64,000 nucleotides of DNA from Flavobacterium sp. AG291 (GCF_003350375.1 NZ_QQAR01000006.1:97609-161608), one strand, 5' to 3'; positions 17,464 through 26,626 are shown, numbered from the stretch's first letter. Numbers and translations: made by a program. Notes: generated by a model from the letters alone, not told the origin.

Positions 17464-17855
17464 TGAAAACAATAACTACAACGCTGTTAGTGCTATTAAT
17501 GATTGTTTCGTGCAACTCTAACGACAGCAACGTAAAATATAGCTATTCATACAATAGCGATGGTGTCATAAAAAGGGAAATGACCGTAAAAAACAACAAA
17601 AATGACATAGACATAGAAATGAAAGGTAATGCTACATTTAACGATGATGAAACGGCAATAACCCAATTAACTCCCGGAGGAAGCATAAACTACAGAAACA
17701 AGGACACCAAACTTACCGCAGCCTCATCAAAAGAAGGGATAAAAATAAGTATTGAAAAAAATAACAGTAAAATATCCGCCACCAGCGACACCGGTAAGGA
17801 AATAATTAAAGAAGCCATAACACATATAAAGAAATTGCAGCAAAAACATAAATAA
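17463..17855 (+). CDS. Putative lipoprotein of unknown function
   Basis: A 130-residue protein with a lipobox signal (MKTITTTLLVLLMIVSC, Cys17). The remainder is hydrophilic and beta-rich, ending in a basic helix (HIKKLQQKHK). It has a loose similarity in composition to the GIN-domain proteins further on, but I do not recognise a family. Second gene after the DUF4870 gene. Confidence 0.7.
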   Translation: MKTITTTLLVLLMIVSCNSNDSNVKYSYSYNSDGVIKREMTVKNNKNDIDIEMKGNATFNDDETAITQLTPGGSINYRNKDTKLTAASSKEGIKISIEKNNSKISATSDTGKEIIKEAITHIKKLQQKHK

Positions 17856-17920
17856 TCGTCTCAGAGTTCAATCATCAAAAAACAATCAATCAACCAATTC
17901 TGCCCTTAATCACGGCATCA

Positions 17921-17983
17921 ATCATCAGAGTTCAATCATCAGAGTTCAATCATCAGAGTTCAATCATCAGAGTTCAATCATCA
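17921..17983 (+). repeat. 14-bp tandem repeat, four copies
   Basis: ATCATCAGAGTTCA is repeated four times without change (17921-17976), followed by half a unit. Looser ATCAATCA-type words precede it and three AAATC units follow at 18009-18024. It sits in the 183-base gap before the GIN-domain gene. Confidence 0.9.
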
Positions 17984-17990
17984 TCAACCC

Positions 17991-18004
17991 GCCTGCCGGC
18001 AGGC
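17991..18004. repeat. 14-bp GC-rich palindrome
   Basis: GCCTGCCGGCAGGC is a perfect palindrome that stands out in an AT-rich gap. It may be an intergenic repeat element or a weak terminator. Confidence 0.6.
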
Positions 18005-18038
18005 AGGTCAAATCAAATCAAATCAAAAACGAACAGTT

Positions 18039-18806
18039 ATGAAACAATTTTTAACAACAGCGCTTTTAGTCGTAATCGGGCTTAGCGCACAGGCACAAAC
18101 AAGTGAGACGCGTAAAAGTGAAAATTTTACAACACTTGACGTAAAGAACGGAATTGAAGTGGTATTCACACAAAGTGACGCACCCTCTTTAAAAGTGGAA
18201 TCCGACAATATTAAAACTCTTGAAAACATCGTTACGGAATTCAGCAAAGGCTCCTTGAAAGTGTACATGAGAGACAATGAAAACAAAGGACCTGTACTTG
18301 GAGTCGCTAAAGTATATGTTTCTGCAGCACATGTAAAAAACTTTAAAGCAGTTACCGGAGCAACAATAAAAGCAAACGGTAAAATTACAGGAGAAGAACT
18401 GAGTGTAAAGCTGGCATCGGGAGCCTCTTTTACGGGAGAGCTAAACAGCAGTAAAAAATGTATAATTAAAGCGGAGTCAGGCTCTATGTTCAGAGGAATA
18501 GTAAAGACTGTGGAGTTTGAAGGAAAAACTACCAGCGGATCGACAATAAAAATTACCGGAAATGCAGATATCACTAAAGTAGCATGCAACAACGGATCTT
18601 TGATAGCAGGTAAGTTTTTAAGCCAAAATGCTGATATAAAAACAACAAACGGTTCAACTGCTTTTATAAATGCAATTAAATCGATAAGTGCGGATGCCGA
18701 TAACTCATCTTCAATTACCTATTATGGAGAACCGGCAGAAGTAAATTTAGGCAACAATATGTATGCTATAAAACGAGATAACCTTAAATTAGCCTTAAAC
18801 AATTAG
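18039..18806 (+). CDS. Secreted GIN-domain (DUF2807) protein
   Basis: A 255-residue protein with a signal peptide (MKQFLTTALLVVIGLSAQAQ). The mature part is a right-handed beta-helix-like GIN domain: FTTLDVKNGIEVVFTQSDAPSL is the conserved head, and the rest is a series of short strands rich in Gly, Ser and Ala. Function is not established for the family. It precedes a PadR-PspC-GIN gene set and two further GIN genes, so it probably belongs to the same envelope process. Confidence 0.85.
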   Translation: MKQFLTTALLVVIGLSAQAQTSETRKSENFTTLDVKNGIEVVFTQSDAPSLKVESDNIKTLENIVTEFSKGSLKVYMRDNENKGPVLGVAKVYVSAAHVKNFKAVTGATIKANGKITGEELSVKLASGASFTGELNSSKKCIIKAESGSMFRGIVKTVEFEGKTTSGSTIKITGNADITKVACNNGSLIAGKFLSQNADIKTTNGSTAFINAIKSISADADNSSSITYYGEPAEVNLGNNMYAIKRDNLKLALNN

Positions 18807-18866
18807 GCCTTAAGACTATAGCGTAAGACACAGAAAAAAGAAAGTGAATTAAAAACATGATGACTA

Positions 18867-19199
18867 ATGAATATTGAGAACACTAAGGCCCAGATGCGTA
18901 AGGGCGTCCTTGAGTTCTGCATCTTGTGTGTATTAAAAGAAAAAGATGCATACACATCGGAGATCCTGGACACGCTGAAAAACGCAAAGCTGCTTGTGGT
19001 TGAGGGTACTGTTTACCCATTGCTCACAAGATTAAAAAACGATGGACTTCTTAGCTATCGCTGGGAAGAGTCAACATCGGGCCCACCGCGAAAATACTAC
19101 GGCCTGACCGATGAAGGAAGGGAATTTTTAAAAGAACTTAATATAACCTGGACGGAATTATCCGATGCAGTAAATATAATAACCAGTCAAAAAGCATAG
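18867..19199 (+). CDS. PadR family transcriptional regulator
   Basis: A 110-residue protein with the PadR winged-helix fold: AQMRKGVLEFCILCVLKEKD leads the first helix, then a wing with EGTVYPLLTRLKNDGLLSYRW and the GPPRKYYGLTDEGREFL element. It is a small PadR of the subfamily 2 type and ends 2 bases before the PspC gene. It probably autoregulates this operon; the ligand is unknown. Confidence 0.93.
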   Translation: MNIENTKAQMRKGVLEFCILCVLKEKDAYTSEILDTLKNAKLLVVEGTVYPLLTRLKNDGLLSYRWEESTSGPPRKYYGLTDEGREFLKELNITWTELSDAVNIITSQKA

Positions 19200-19201
19200 C
19201 C

Positions 19202-20959
19202 ATGAACAAAACAGTCAGTATAAATTTAGGAGGTTTCTATTTTCATATCGATGAAGATGCCTACCAAAAGTTAAACCGCTACTTTGACGCGATCAAACGT
19301 TCACTTTCTCCTGATGGGAAAGATGAGATTATGAGCGACATTGAAGGAAGGATTGCCGAACTGCTTTCAGAAAAGCTAAAAAGCGACAAACAGGTAGTAG
19401 GCAATGCAGAAGTTGATGAGATTATGGCTATAATGGGCCAGCCTGAAGACTACAGGATAGACGAAGAGACTACAGGCGAAAAAAACACATACACAGCCCC
19501 AGATTATAACTATGCTCCAAGAAACAAAAAATTCTATAGGGATGGCGAGAAAGGGATGATTAGCGGTGTATGCGCAGGATTGTCACATTACTTCAGGATC
19601 GATCCATTATGGATAAGAATATTATTCGTCATATCATTATTTATCTCGTTTGGAACAAGTATATTCATATATATCTTATTATGGGTACTTATCCCAAAGG
19701 CAATTACCACTACCGAAAAACTGGAAATGACGGGCGAACCCATAAATATCTCTAATATCGAAAAAAAGGTAAAGGAAGAGATTGATTCAATTACCGGAAA
19801 ACTTCAGAATGTAGACTATGACAGGTTGGGTAATAATGCCAAAAACGGAGCCCAAAAAATAGGTAGTGGTATAGGAGCTGTATTCTCTGCACTGTTTACA
19901 GGATTTGCAAAGGTAATAGGCGCATTAATTGCTGTTAGTGCAGCAATAATGCTGGGTGTAGTGGTTGTATTTTATTTCTCATTGTTATTTACCTCATCAC
20001 TAAAGAACTCAATGTGGCATCCCTGGGTAGATGGATTTAATTATACCGATGCTCCGATATGGTTAATGGGTACAGCAGTATTCTTTATGATTGCCATACC
20101 TCTTTTCATGATATTCCTTTTAGGACTTAAGATATTGGTTGACAACTTAAAACCTATAGGAAACATCACTAAATTTACCTTATTGGCATTATGGGTACTA
20201 TCTTTTGTGAGTGTACTTTACCTGGGTATAAGCCAGACTAAAGAAATAAACGATGAAGGTAAAACCGTATTCAAACAGGACATAAATCTTTTTGAAAATG
20301 AGGCAGCTCCTGAAAATGATACGCTTCTCATAAAATTCAGATACAACGATTATTTTGCAAAATCATTTTACCCTGACCATAATGATTTCCGTTTTACACA
20401 GGATTCTATAGGTAACGATGTGATCTATTCAAATGATGTATCATTTGTACTCTTGAAAACCGATGGAACAAAGCCATTTATTCAGATTGAAAAAATAGCT
20501 AATGGCAGAACATCGGCAGAAGCGCGCAAAAGAGCGGAAAAAATTAAATATAATTTCAAATTTGAGGGAAATACCTTAATTTTAGACAATTATCTGTTAA
20601 CTGATATTACAAACAAATATCGTAACCAAAAAGTTGAAATCTATCTTTACCTGCCTGAAGGAACAATTTTTAAATGTGACGACAGCGTAAAAGAGTATGA
20701 TAATACCGAAGACTGGTTCTTTAACCTTTGGTGGGATGATGCCAGCAAATGGGTATATAAAATGAAACAGGACAAGGTAGAATGTCTTACTTGCCCTCAT
20801 GATGAGGAAGCACCGGAAGATATCCCAGCTCCTCCTGCTCCGCCCGCTGATATTCATATTAACGGTGCAGGTAAAGGCCAGATAAATATATCTGATGAAA
20901 AAGTAAACCTGCACTTAAGTGTAGACAGTATTAACGTTACTGCCAAAACGAAAAAATAA
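19202..20959 (+). CDS. PspC domain-containing membrane protein
   Basis: A 585-residue protein. The N-terminus (1-75) carries the segment ISDxEGRIAEL-like (DEIMSDIEGRIAELLSEKL) typical of proteins next to PadR regulators. A PspC domain (about 103-165) has KKFYRDGEKGMISGVCAGLSHYF-type sequence and a membrane helix. Three more membrane helices lie at about 235-345, followed by a large soluble C-terminal domain (about 350-585) with a Pro-rich stretch (PAPPAPPADIHI). PspC domains act in envelope stress signalling; the partner here is likely the adjacent GIN lipoprotein. Confidence 0.88.
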   Translation: MNKTVSINLGGFYFHIDEDAYQKLNRYFDAIKRSLSPDGKDEIMSDIEGRIAELLSEKLKSDKQVVGNAEVDEIMAIMGQPEDYRIDEETTGEKNTYTAPDYNYAPRNKKFYRDGEKGMISGVCAGLSHYFRIDPLWIRILFVISLFISFGTSIFIYILLWVLIPKAITTTEKLEMTGEPINISNIEKKVKEEIDSITGKLQNVDYDRLGNNAKNGAQKIGSGIGAVFSALFTGFAKVIGALIAVSAAIMLGVVVVFYFSLLFTSSLKNSMWHPWVDGFNYTDAPIWLMGTAVFFMIAIPLFMIFLLGLKILVDNLKPIGNITKFTLLALWVLSFVSVLYLGISQTKEINDEGKTVFKQDINLFENEAAPENDTLLIKFRYNDYFAKSFYPDHNDFRFTQDSIGNDVIYSNDVSFVLLKTDGTKPFIQIEKIANGRTSAEARKRAEKIKYNFKFEGNTLILDNYLLTDITNKYRNQKVEIYLYLPEGTIFKCDDSVKEYDNTEDWFFNLWWDDASKWVYKMKQDKVECLTCPHDEEAPEDIPAPPAPPADIHINGAGKGQINISDEKVNLHLSVDSINVTAKTKK

Positions 20960-20975
20960 TTTAAATATATTTCTC

Positions 20976-21704
20976 ATGGTAAAAGTTATAGTTCATATTG
21001 CCAAAGCTATGGTTGCCATAGTAGTCTCATTATTATTTGCCTCATGCGGTTTTGATATAAGAACGGTTGACGGAGACGGAAATGTTGTAAAAAAAGAAAT
21101 TCCGGTTACAGGAAACTTTAATTCAGTGTCTGTTGAAAGAGACCTTGAAGTTATAATTGTGCAAGGGAGCCAACCATCAGTAACACTTGAAACTGACCAA
21201 AATCTTGTAGAGCATATTAAGATTGAAGTTAAAGGCCATGAACTTAAGATTACCTCAGATGCAAATCTTGATAGTGACATGAAAAGGATTACTGTGGTTA
21301 TGCCTACCATTGAATCGCTTTCTACTTCCAGCAGCGCGAAGATTACTGCCAACGGTGCGATTAAAGGGGACTCAATGTCGTTTTCATCAAGCAGCGGAAG
21401 CAGTATTGACCTGACAATAGATGCTGACAAGCTAGAATGCGAAACCAGTAGCGGATCGCAAATAGGCGTTTCAGGAAAAACAAATGATCTTGATGCTCAA
21501 ACTTCAAGTGGCGGCCATATCAACGCTCAGGCATTAAAAGCGGAAAATGTAAATGCTACTGCATCGAGTGGCGGTAATATAATTGTAAATCCAATCAAGC
21601 ATCTATCTGCAGATGCATCAAGTGGCGGAAATATAAAGTATGTTACTACTCCTGCTAAACTAAAGCAAAATGCCAGTTCAGGCGGGAATGTATCTCAACT
21701 GTAA
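20976..21704 (+). CDS. GIN-domain (DUF2807) lipoprotein
   Basis: A 242-residue protein with a lipobox ending in LLFASC (Cys24 region). The GIN domain contains NFNSVSVERDLEVIIVQGS and several SSG-rich beta-helix rungs (TSSGSQIG, TSSGGHIN, ASSGGNI, ASSGGNV), each about 20 residues apart. It is the third gene of the PadR-PspC-GIN set, 16 bases after the PspC gene, and is followed by a terminator. Confidence 0.87.
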   Translation: MVKVIVHIAKAMVAIVVSLLFASCGFDIRTVDGDGNVVKKEIPVTGNFNSVSVERDLEVIIVQGSQPSVTLETDQNLVEHIKIEVKGHELKITSDANLDSDMKRITVVMPTIESLSTSSSAKITANGAIKGDSMSFSSSSGSSIDLTIDADKLECETSSGSQIGVSGKTNDLDAQTSSGGHINAQALKAENVNATASSGGNIIVNPIKHLSADASSGGNIKYVTTPAKLKQNASSGGNVSQL

Positions 21705-21716
21705 TTTATACTATTC

Positions 21717-21743
21717 AAAGCCTCCTTTTGGAGGCTTTTTTTT
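21717..21743 (+). terminator. Terminator after the PadR-PspC-GIN operon
   Basis: AAAGCCTCC (21717-21725) pairs with GGAGGCTTT (21730-21738) through a 4-base loop, with a run of eight T. Confidence 0.92.
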
Positions 21744-21756
21744 AATGAAACCAATT

Positions 21757-22245
21757 ATGAAAAAAATATATCTATTAGCATTAATTTTTGGTATTACTGT
21801 ATCCATACATGCTCAGAATGAAGTTTACCCTCCATCATCAGAAGTCCTGACTGAGAAGATTTTGAATCTGGATGCTAAGGCATTTGATGCCTACAATACC
21901 TGCGATGTAGCGGCATTCAGGACTTATTTTACAACCGACCTTGAATTTTACCACGACAAAGGTGGCTACTCTAAAGGGATTGAGAAATTCATCGAAACGT
22001 TCAAAGCAAATATCTGTAACGAACCTAAGCCAAAAGTAATACGAAAGCCTGTAAAAGAAAGCCTGAAGGTTTATCCACTTGAAGGTTATGGCGCTATACT
22101 TATGGGCGACCATGATTTTTATCAGATCGAAAACGGAGTAGAAAAGAAAACAGGAACTGCAAAATTCATTAACATGTGGCTACTTGAAAACGGTTACTGG
22201 AAAATGTCGCGCGTGCTTAGTTATGACCACAAACCTTCACATTAA
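21757..22245 (+). CDS. SnoaL/NTF2-like (DUF4440) secreted protein
   Basis: A 162-residue protein with a signal peptide (MKKIYLLALIFGITVSIHAQ). The start at 21757 is chosen over an in-frame ATG at 21745, which directly abuts the terminator T run. The mature domain is an NTF2-like cone: AFDAYNTCDVAAFRTYFTTDLEFYHD, the KPVKESLKVYPLEGYGAIL strands and TAKFINMWLLENGYWKMSRVLSYDH at the end. It is a DUF4440 family fold; the ligand or enzymatic role is unknown. Confidence 0.82.
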   Translation: MKKIYLLALIFGITVSIHAQNEVYPPSSEVLTEKILNLDAKAFDAYNTCDVAAFRTYFTTDLEFYHDKGGYSKGIEKFIETFKANICNEPKPKVIRKPVKESLKVYPLEGYGAILMGDHDFYQIENGVEKKTGTAKFINMWLLENGYWKMSRVLSYDHKPSH

Positions 22246-22292
22246 ATTCATTTGTACATCATCAAACATCGGGTCTTCGCCGGTGTTTTTTA

Positions 22293-22300
22293 TATATTTG
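22293..22300 (+). promoter_or_regulatory. Putative -7 box for the GIN gene at 22327
   Basis: TATATTTG (22293-22300) matches TAnnTTTG and lies 26 bases before the ATG. No clear TTTG lies at the usual distance upstream, so this is a partial match. Confidence 0.4.
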
Positions 22301-22326
22301 CGATAACCAATAAAAAATGAAATAAC

Positions 22327-23163
22327 ATGAAAAAAGCTTTCCTGCTACTATTGGCAGTACTTTTTACGTCTATTACGTTCGCTCAGAAAAAAGAAAAGAT
22401 TAAAGGTTCTAAGATTGTTACCGTTACCCAAAAAGAAGTTGATAATTTTGAAAGTCTTGAAGTAGAAGACAACATTGAAATTTTCCTTTCTAAAGGCGCA
22501 ACACAAAGCCTGGAAATTGAAGCCGATGATAACCTTCATGAAACTTTTAAAGCCGAGCTGAATGGCACTACCCTTCGCATCTATACTGACAAAGAAATAA
22601 CTTCTGCTAAAAAAATAAGCATTAGAGTTACCTATACTGATAACCTGAAAACAATAACGGCAAAAAATGAAGCTACAATTAATGCCCTTGCAGATTTGCA
22701 GCTGGAAAACATTACCATCAAAAATCTTGATTATTCTAAATCCTACCTAAATGTGAAATCTAAGAACTTCACACTGGTAATGAATGATAAAGCAACAGCT
22801 GAACTAAACTATCAGGGCGACAATGTAGTCGTAGAACTAAGCAAGAATGCGCAATTAAAAGCTCTAATCGCAGCAAGCATGACTGCCAAACTTGACCTTT
22901 ACCAAAAAACAACGGCCACTATTGAAGGAGATGCGGCTGAAGCTAAAATCCGTGTAGATAACAATGCTTCGTTTACAGGAAAAAAATTCACTGTTAAAAA
23001 TCTTGACCTGACAGCCGAAAGTTATACTCACTGCAACATTAATGCTGCCGAAAACATTACCATTGCTGCATCAGGCAAAGCAGAGATTGAGCTCTTTGGA
23101 AAACCTAAAGTACAGGTAACCAATTTTGCCGACAGTGCAGTATTGTACAAGAAAGAAATGTAA
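22327..23163 (+). CDS. GIN-domain (DUF2807) secreted protein
   Basis: A 278-residue protein with a signal peptide (MKKAFLLLLAVLFTSITFAQ). It has the GIN domain head (NFESLEVEDNIEIFLSKGAT) and beta-helix-like rungs to the C-terminus. It is the third GIN-domain protein in 5 kb but is separately transcribed, with its own -7 box and a strong terminator. Function unknown. Confidence 0.85.
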   Translation: MKKAFLLLLAVLFTSITFAQKKEKIKGSKIVTVTQKEVDNFESLEVEDNIEIFLSKGATQSLEIEADDNLHETFKAELNGTTLRIYTDKEITSAKKISIRVTYTDNLKTITAKNEATINALADLQLENITIKNLDYSKSYLNVKSKNFTLVMNDKATAELNYQGDNVVVELSKNAQLKALIAASMTAKLDLYQKTTATIEGDAAEAKIRVDNNASFTGKKFTVKNLDLTAESYTHCNINAAENITIAASGKAEIELFGKPKVQVTNFADSAVLYKKEM

Positions 23164-23179
23164 TTAATACATTACCCAT

Positions 23180-23211
23180 AAAAAAGCATCCGCCCTGGCG
23201 GATGCTTTTTT
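23180..23211 (+). terminator. Strong terminator
   Basis: AAAAAGCATCCGCC and GGCGGATGCTTTTT form a near-perfect stem (23181-23210) with T and A runs on both sides, usable in both directions between convergent genes. Confidence 0.92.
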
Positions 23212-23226
23212 ATTATATGGAGGATA

Positions 23227-24018
23227 TTATTTTACTGCGCTTGTGGCAGCAGTTATAATAACGTTAGCAACTTTTGCAGGCTGAGAAATAAAAACAGCAT
23301 GACTCGCTTTAATTTCTGTCACTTTCATGTTTGCCCTTTTATACATATTACGTTGTATATCAGGATTAATACCTTTATCTTCTGTAGCTACAATGCCATA
23401 AGCAGGTTTGTTTCTAAAAGCTGCAGTTTCTACTTTATCTGTAAAACATTGCCCGGCTATTGGCCCCTGTGACGCATACATAAACCCTGCAAGGTCATCA
23501 CTTACATCGGCTGCGAAACCTGCATGAAATTTAGCTTTGTCAAAATACACCATTCCATTCGCATCAGGTGGAAGAATACCGTTTTCAGGAGCAGGTGGAA
23601 GTGACATTACCCATTGTAGTGTATCCTCACCTTTATCAGGTGCAAATGCCGCAATATAAACCAGCCCAACAACTTTAGGGTTATTACCTGCCTGGGTAAT
23701 TACTGTGCCGCCCCATGAGTGACCAACAAGTATTACAGGTCCATCCTGTCTGTCTATAATTCTGTTGGTTGCCGCTACATCGTCTTTTAAAGACGTCAGT
23801 GGGTTTTGAACTACACTAACATTGTACCCCTGCTTAACAAGGATATCATAAACACCTTTGTACCCCGAACCATCTGCAAAAGCACCATGTACCAGTACGA
23901 TATTTTTCACTTTGCTTTTAGTTTGTGCCACTGTATCAGTAGCAAATAAGGCAATTAAAGCCATTACTGTTACTAAAAAGATTCTTTTTAGCTGCTTAAT
24001 AAGATCTGTTGTTTTCAT
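23227..24018 (-). CDS. Secreted alpha/beta hydrolase
   Basis: A 263-residue protein with an N-terminal signal or anchor segment (about 10-31). The hydrolase fold has a VHGAFADGSGY oxyanion region, nucleophile GHSWGG, and a catalytic His in KASHAVFISQP near the C-terminus. It resembles the salicylate-esterase/EstC-like plant and bacterial type. Substrate unknown; probably exported. Confidence 0.88.
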   Translation of the reverse strand: MKTTDLIKQLKRIFLVTVMALIALFATDTVAQTKSKVKNIVLVHGAFADGSGYKGVYDILVKQGYNVSVVQNPLTSLKDDVAATNRIIDRQDGPVILVGHSWGGTVITQAGNNPKVVGLVYIAAFAPDKGEDTLQWVMSLPPAPENGILPPDANGMVYFDKAKFHAGFAADVSDDLAGFMYASQGPIAGQCFTDKVETAAFRNKPAYGIVATEDKGINPDIQRNMYKRANMKVTEIKASHAVFISQPAKVANVIITAATSAVK

Positions 24019-24174
24019 GTTATTTATTTTAATAAGTTGATTCCTTTATTAAATCCAAAAACAACACCTTAAAAATAAAATATTGAATATCAATACATTA
24101 TATTTTATTCAGATTTTAATTTTCACGACATGAAGTAAAAACACACATTATACGCTTATCCCGTCATATACATT

Positions 24175-24921
24175 TTATAATAGGGTAAACTCAATTATAC
24201 TATCAGAACTATTCTCCTCTAAAAATGTCGTAATGATAAAAGCACCGAGATTAAACCATTCTGCACATTCATTTAGTATCCAGGCATCGGAACTACAAAC
24301 CAGTCTCTGCTCCTGAACAAGGAATTTATCCGGCGAATTTTCAAGATAGCAATCCCATTTAAAACTATGGTTTTCCGCAATCTCATAACACAGCACCTTA
24401 AGTTTTCCGCTGTTAGACACTGGTGTATCAAATATCCAGATTACTTTTTCAACCTCGAGACTTTCAAATAATTTTCCTATCATAATCAGTCCCGTCTCTG
24501 TCTGGTTTACTTTACGATAGGTGCCATGTACCGAAGAAATATCCCTGTAACAACCATCAAGACCTTTGAAAACATAACCTCCTGACAAAAGTGTTTCTAA
24601 TAATATCAAAACATTGAATCCGTCGAGATGAACCGTTTTTCCTTTTAGCTCGCTACTATTAATTTCTTTTGTCTTTCTGAGTTCAATTTCTTTTTCTGAG
24701 CAAGACATACCCTGAAGCGCTAGAAGCTGACGCGTTTTAAGCCTGTAACGATTCGCTGATAATGCTAAAGAAGATTTCATAGGATATCCTCTGCTTAGCA
24801 GGTAATACAAATCTTTTAAAGCTTCTTCGAGTTTCAATTGTTCATGAGCAGAAGCAAAAAGGCCTTCATCTTCTGAACTTTTCCCTCTGTTTCGTCTTGT
24901 TTCCGAATTCTGTTCTTCCAT
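24175..24921 (-). CDS. DUF434/DUF5616 protein with a PIN-like nuclease fold
   Basis: A 248-residue cytoplasmic protein. The N-terminal part is DUF434-like (about 25-80, DLYYLLSRGYPMKSSLALSANRY). The rest resembles the DUF5616 PIN-like domain, with acidic residues in HLDGFNVLILLE, WIFDTPVSNSG, DKFLV and SSDAWILNE that could form a metal-binding active site. RNase activity is inferred from the fold, not known. It is bounded downstream by its own 3' region and upstream by a terminator. Confidence 0.75.
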   Translation of the reverse strand: MEEQNSETRRNRGKSSEDEGLFASAHEQLKLEEALKDLYYLLSRGYPMKSSLALSANRYRLKTRQLLALQGMSCSEKEIELRKTKEINSSELKGKTVHLDGFNVLILLETLLSGGYVFKGLDGCYRDISSVHGTYRKVNQTETGLIMIGKLFESLEVEKVIWIFDTPVSNSGKLKVLCYEIAENHSFKWDCYLENSPDKFLVQEQRLVCSSDAWILNECAEWFNLGAFIITTFLEENSSDSIIEFTLL

Positions 24922-24934
24922 AAGCCAAAAATAG

Positions 24935-24962
24935 AAAAGCCGGACAAAATGCCCGGCTTTTT
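24935..24962 (-). terminator. Terminator after the haloperoxidase-like hydrolase
   Basis: AAAAGCCGG (24935-24943) pairs with CCGGCTTTT (24953-24961), 20 bases downstream of the hydrolase stop on the minus strand; the A run becomes a T run on that strand. Confidence 0.85.
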
Positions 24963-24981
24963 AGTTTCAATAAATTCAAAT

Positions 24982-25800
24982 TTAAGATCTGATAAACTCC
25001 AGAATATCTTTATTAATTGTTTCTGCCTCGGTAGTTGGCATACCATGAGGGAATCCGGGATAAGTAATCAATTTAGAATTTTTAAGTAAAGCTGCCGATT
25101 TTGGAGCCTGATGTGCCGGTACGATCTGGTCGTCTTCACCGTGAAGCACTAACACCGGAATATCAAGACTTTGAAGATCTTCCCTGAAATCAGATTCAGA
25201 GAATGCTTTTATTCCGTCATGATGAGCCAATACAGAGCCATTCATTCCCTGGCGCCACCAGTTGTGACGGATACCTTCGTCTATTTTAGCACCCTCACGG
25301 TTCCAGCCGTAAAACGGGATTGGGAAATCGTAAAAATAAGATGATCTTGTAAAGGCAGTTCCGTTACGAATCTCATCAAAAATTGACAAAGGAATACCTT
25401 CAGGATTCGTTTCGCTCTGCACCATGATTGGTGGCACAGCACTAATGATAACTGCTTTCGCAACACGGCCTTTTCCGTATCTAGCCGCATAGCGAATAAC
25501 TTCTCCACCACCTGTTGAGTGCCCTACGTGAATGGCATCCTTTAGATCAAGAGCTGTGGTAAGTTCTGCAACATCTGCTGCATAAGTATCCATGTTGTTC
25601 CCTTCAGCGCTTTGTCCTGAACGGCCATGACCTCTACGGTCGTGAGCAATAACCCTGTATCCCTGTTTTAGGAAAAACATCATTTGAGCATCCCAGTCGT
25701 CTCCTGATAATGGCCATCCGTGATGGAAAACAATAGGTTGTCCTGTTCCCCAGTCTTTGTAGTAAAATTCAGTTCCGTCTTTAAGTTTAATTGTACTCAT
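24982..25800 (-). CDS. Alpha/beta hydrolase, cofactor-free haloperoxidase/arylesterase type
   Basis: A 272-residue protein with a full catalytic triad: HHGWPLSGDDWDAQM after strand 3, nucleophile GHSTGGGE, Asp in HGEDDQIVP and His in GFPHGMPT. Length and motifs match the non-haem chloroperoxidase (perhydrolase/arylesterase) group. Cytoplasmic, no signal peptide. Own promoter region (25801-25990) and terminator. Confidence 0.92.
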   Translation of the reverse strand: MSTIKLKDGTEFYYKDWGTGQPIVFHHGWPLSGDDWDAQMMFFLKQGYRVIAHDRRGHGRSGQSAEGNNMDTYAADVAELTTALDLKDAIHVGHSTGGGEVIRYAARYGKGRVAKAVIISAVPPIMVQSETNPEGIPLSIFDEIRNGTAFTRSSYFYDFPIPFYGWNREGAKIDEGIRHNWWRQGMNGSVLAHHDGIKAFSESDFREDLQSLDIPVLVLHGEDDQIVPAHQAPKSAALLKNSKLITYPGFPHGMPTTEAETINKDILEFIRS

Positions 25801-25990
25801 GTCTTTAAGATTTTTTTAGATTATTAATTGGAAAAAATATTTTCTAAATGCACTTAAAGTTAAGCAATTAATATTCCTCAAAAGATAAAACAATGAAAAT
25901 CAAAATATTAAAAAAAAGTTTTTATTTTTATTTTACGATATATCGTGATTTCTTTTAAGAATTGCAGGATATCGTGGAAACATATTCCAT

Positions 25991-26548
25991 TTAATGCATG
26001 CAGCCTAAAAACAATTCATTTTTTAATGTTTTTGCATCTTTAAAACTTGGAAGTAACAGTTTAACAACACTATCAGACTGTGCTTTGTTTTCAAAAATAT
26101 TAGCTAAAACCGTCATTTTAAGTGTATCTTTCTCATTCCTTTTGTAGGCGTATGCCATCTCAATACTAACAAAATTCTGGTCATCAAAAGGTCGTCTGGG
26201 ATAGTATTCACCACTATAAATATCATCATCAGAGTTTTCCTGAATAATTATTCCTTTATCTTTCCTATAAATACGATTCATCATATCGGTTTTAGAACTG
26301 AGTAAAGAAGCCGTTTGTTGAGCAATTTGATACAGCTCGGCAAAATCATTACCTTCAGCAACCTCCACAACATAAAAAGTACCCATATCATTATTTTTAT
26401 CAGGATTCTCTGTGGAGTCTGATTCCTTTATAAGTAAGCTATGCGGACTTTTAAAAGCATTATCATTCATTCGTGAAGAACCAACAGATCCTTTCTCTTG
26501 ACAGGATGCTATAATTGCTAATAAAAACAGAGATACTACCCTTTTCAT
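25991..26548 (-). CDS. Putative lipoprotein, unknown function
   Basis: A 185-residue protein starting MKRVVSLFLLAIIASC at 26548; the Cys is a lipobox residue. The mature part is charged and has a beta-alpha pattern with FYVVEVAEGNDFAELYQIA resembling a SPOR-like ligand-binding fold, but the match is weak and I make no call. It is the last gene before the 26.5-30.5 kb scar region. Confidence 0.65.
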   Translation of the reverse strand: MKRVVSLFLLAIIASCQEKGSVGSSRMNDNAFKSPHSLLIKESDSTENPDKNNDMGTFYVVEVAEGNDFAELYQIAQQTASLLSSKTDMMNRIYRKDKGIIIQENSDDDIYSGEYYPRRPFDDQNFVSIEMAYAYKRNEKDTLKMTVLANIFENKAQSDSVVKLLLPSFKDAKTLKNELFLGCMH

Positions 26549-26581
26549 ATAATTTAGATTTACCACCTAAATTAAATAAAA

Positions 26582-26602
26582 AAAGCAGAACATTTCTGCT
26601 TT
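26582..26602 (-). terminator. Terminator hairpin following tRNA 3'-end copy 1
   Basis: AAAGCAGAA and TTCTGCTTT pair with a 3-base loop; on the minus strand the hairpin is followed by a T-rich tract, directly downstream of the tRNA-like fragment at 26610. Confidence 0.65.
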
Positions 26603-26609
26603 GCTTTAC

Positions 26610-26626
26610 GTCGGGGTGGCAGGATT
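26610..26626 (-). repeat. tRNA 3'-end fragment, copy 1
   Basis: GTCGGGGTGGCAGGATT, read on the minus strand, is the last T-stem/loop bases and acceptor arm of a tRNA ending CACCCCGAC; the acceptor fits tRNA-Pro (partner 5' CGGGGTG). The rest of the tRNA is missing. The same 17 bases recur at 26772. Confidence 0.6.
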
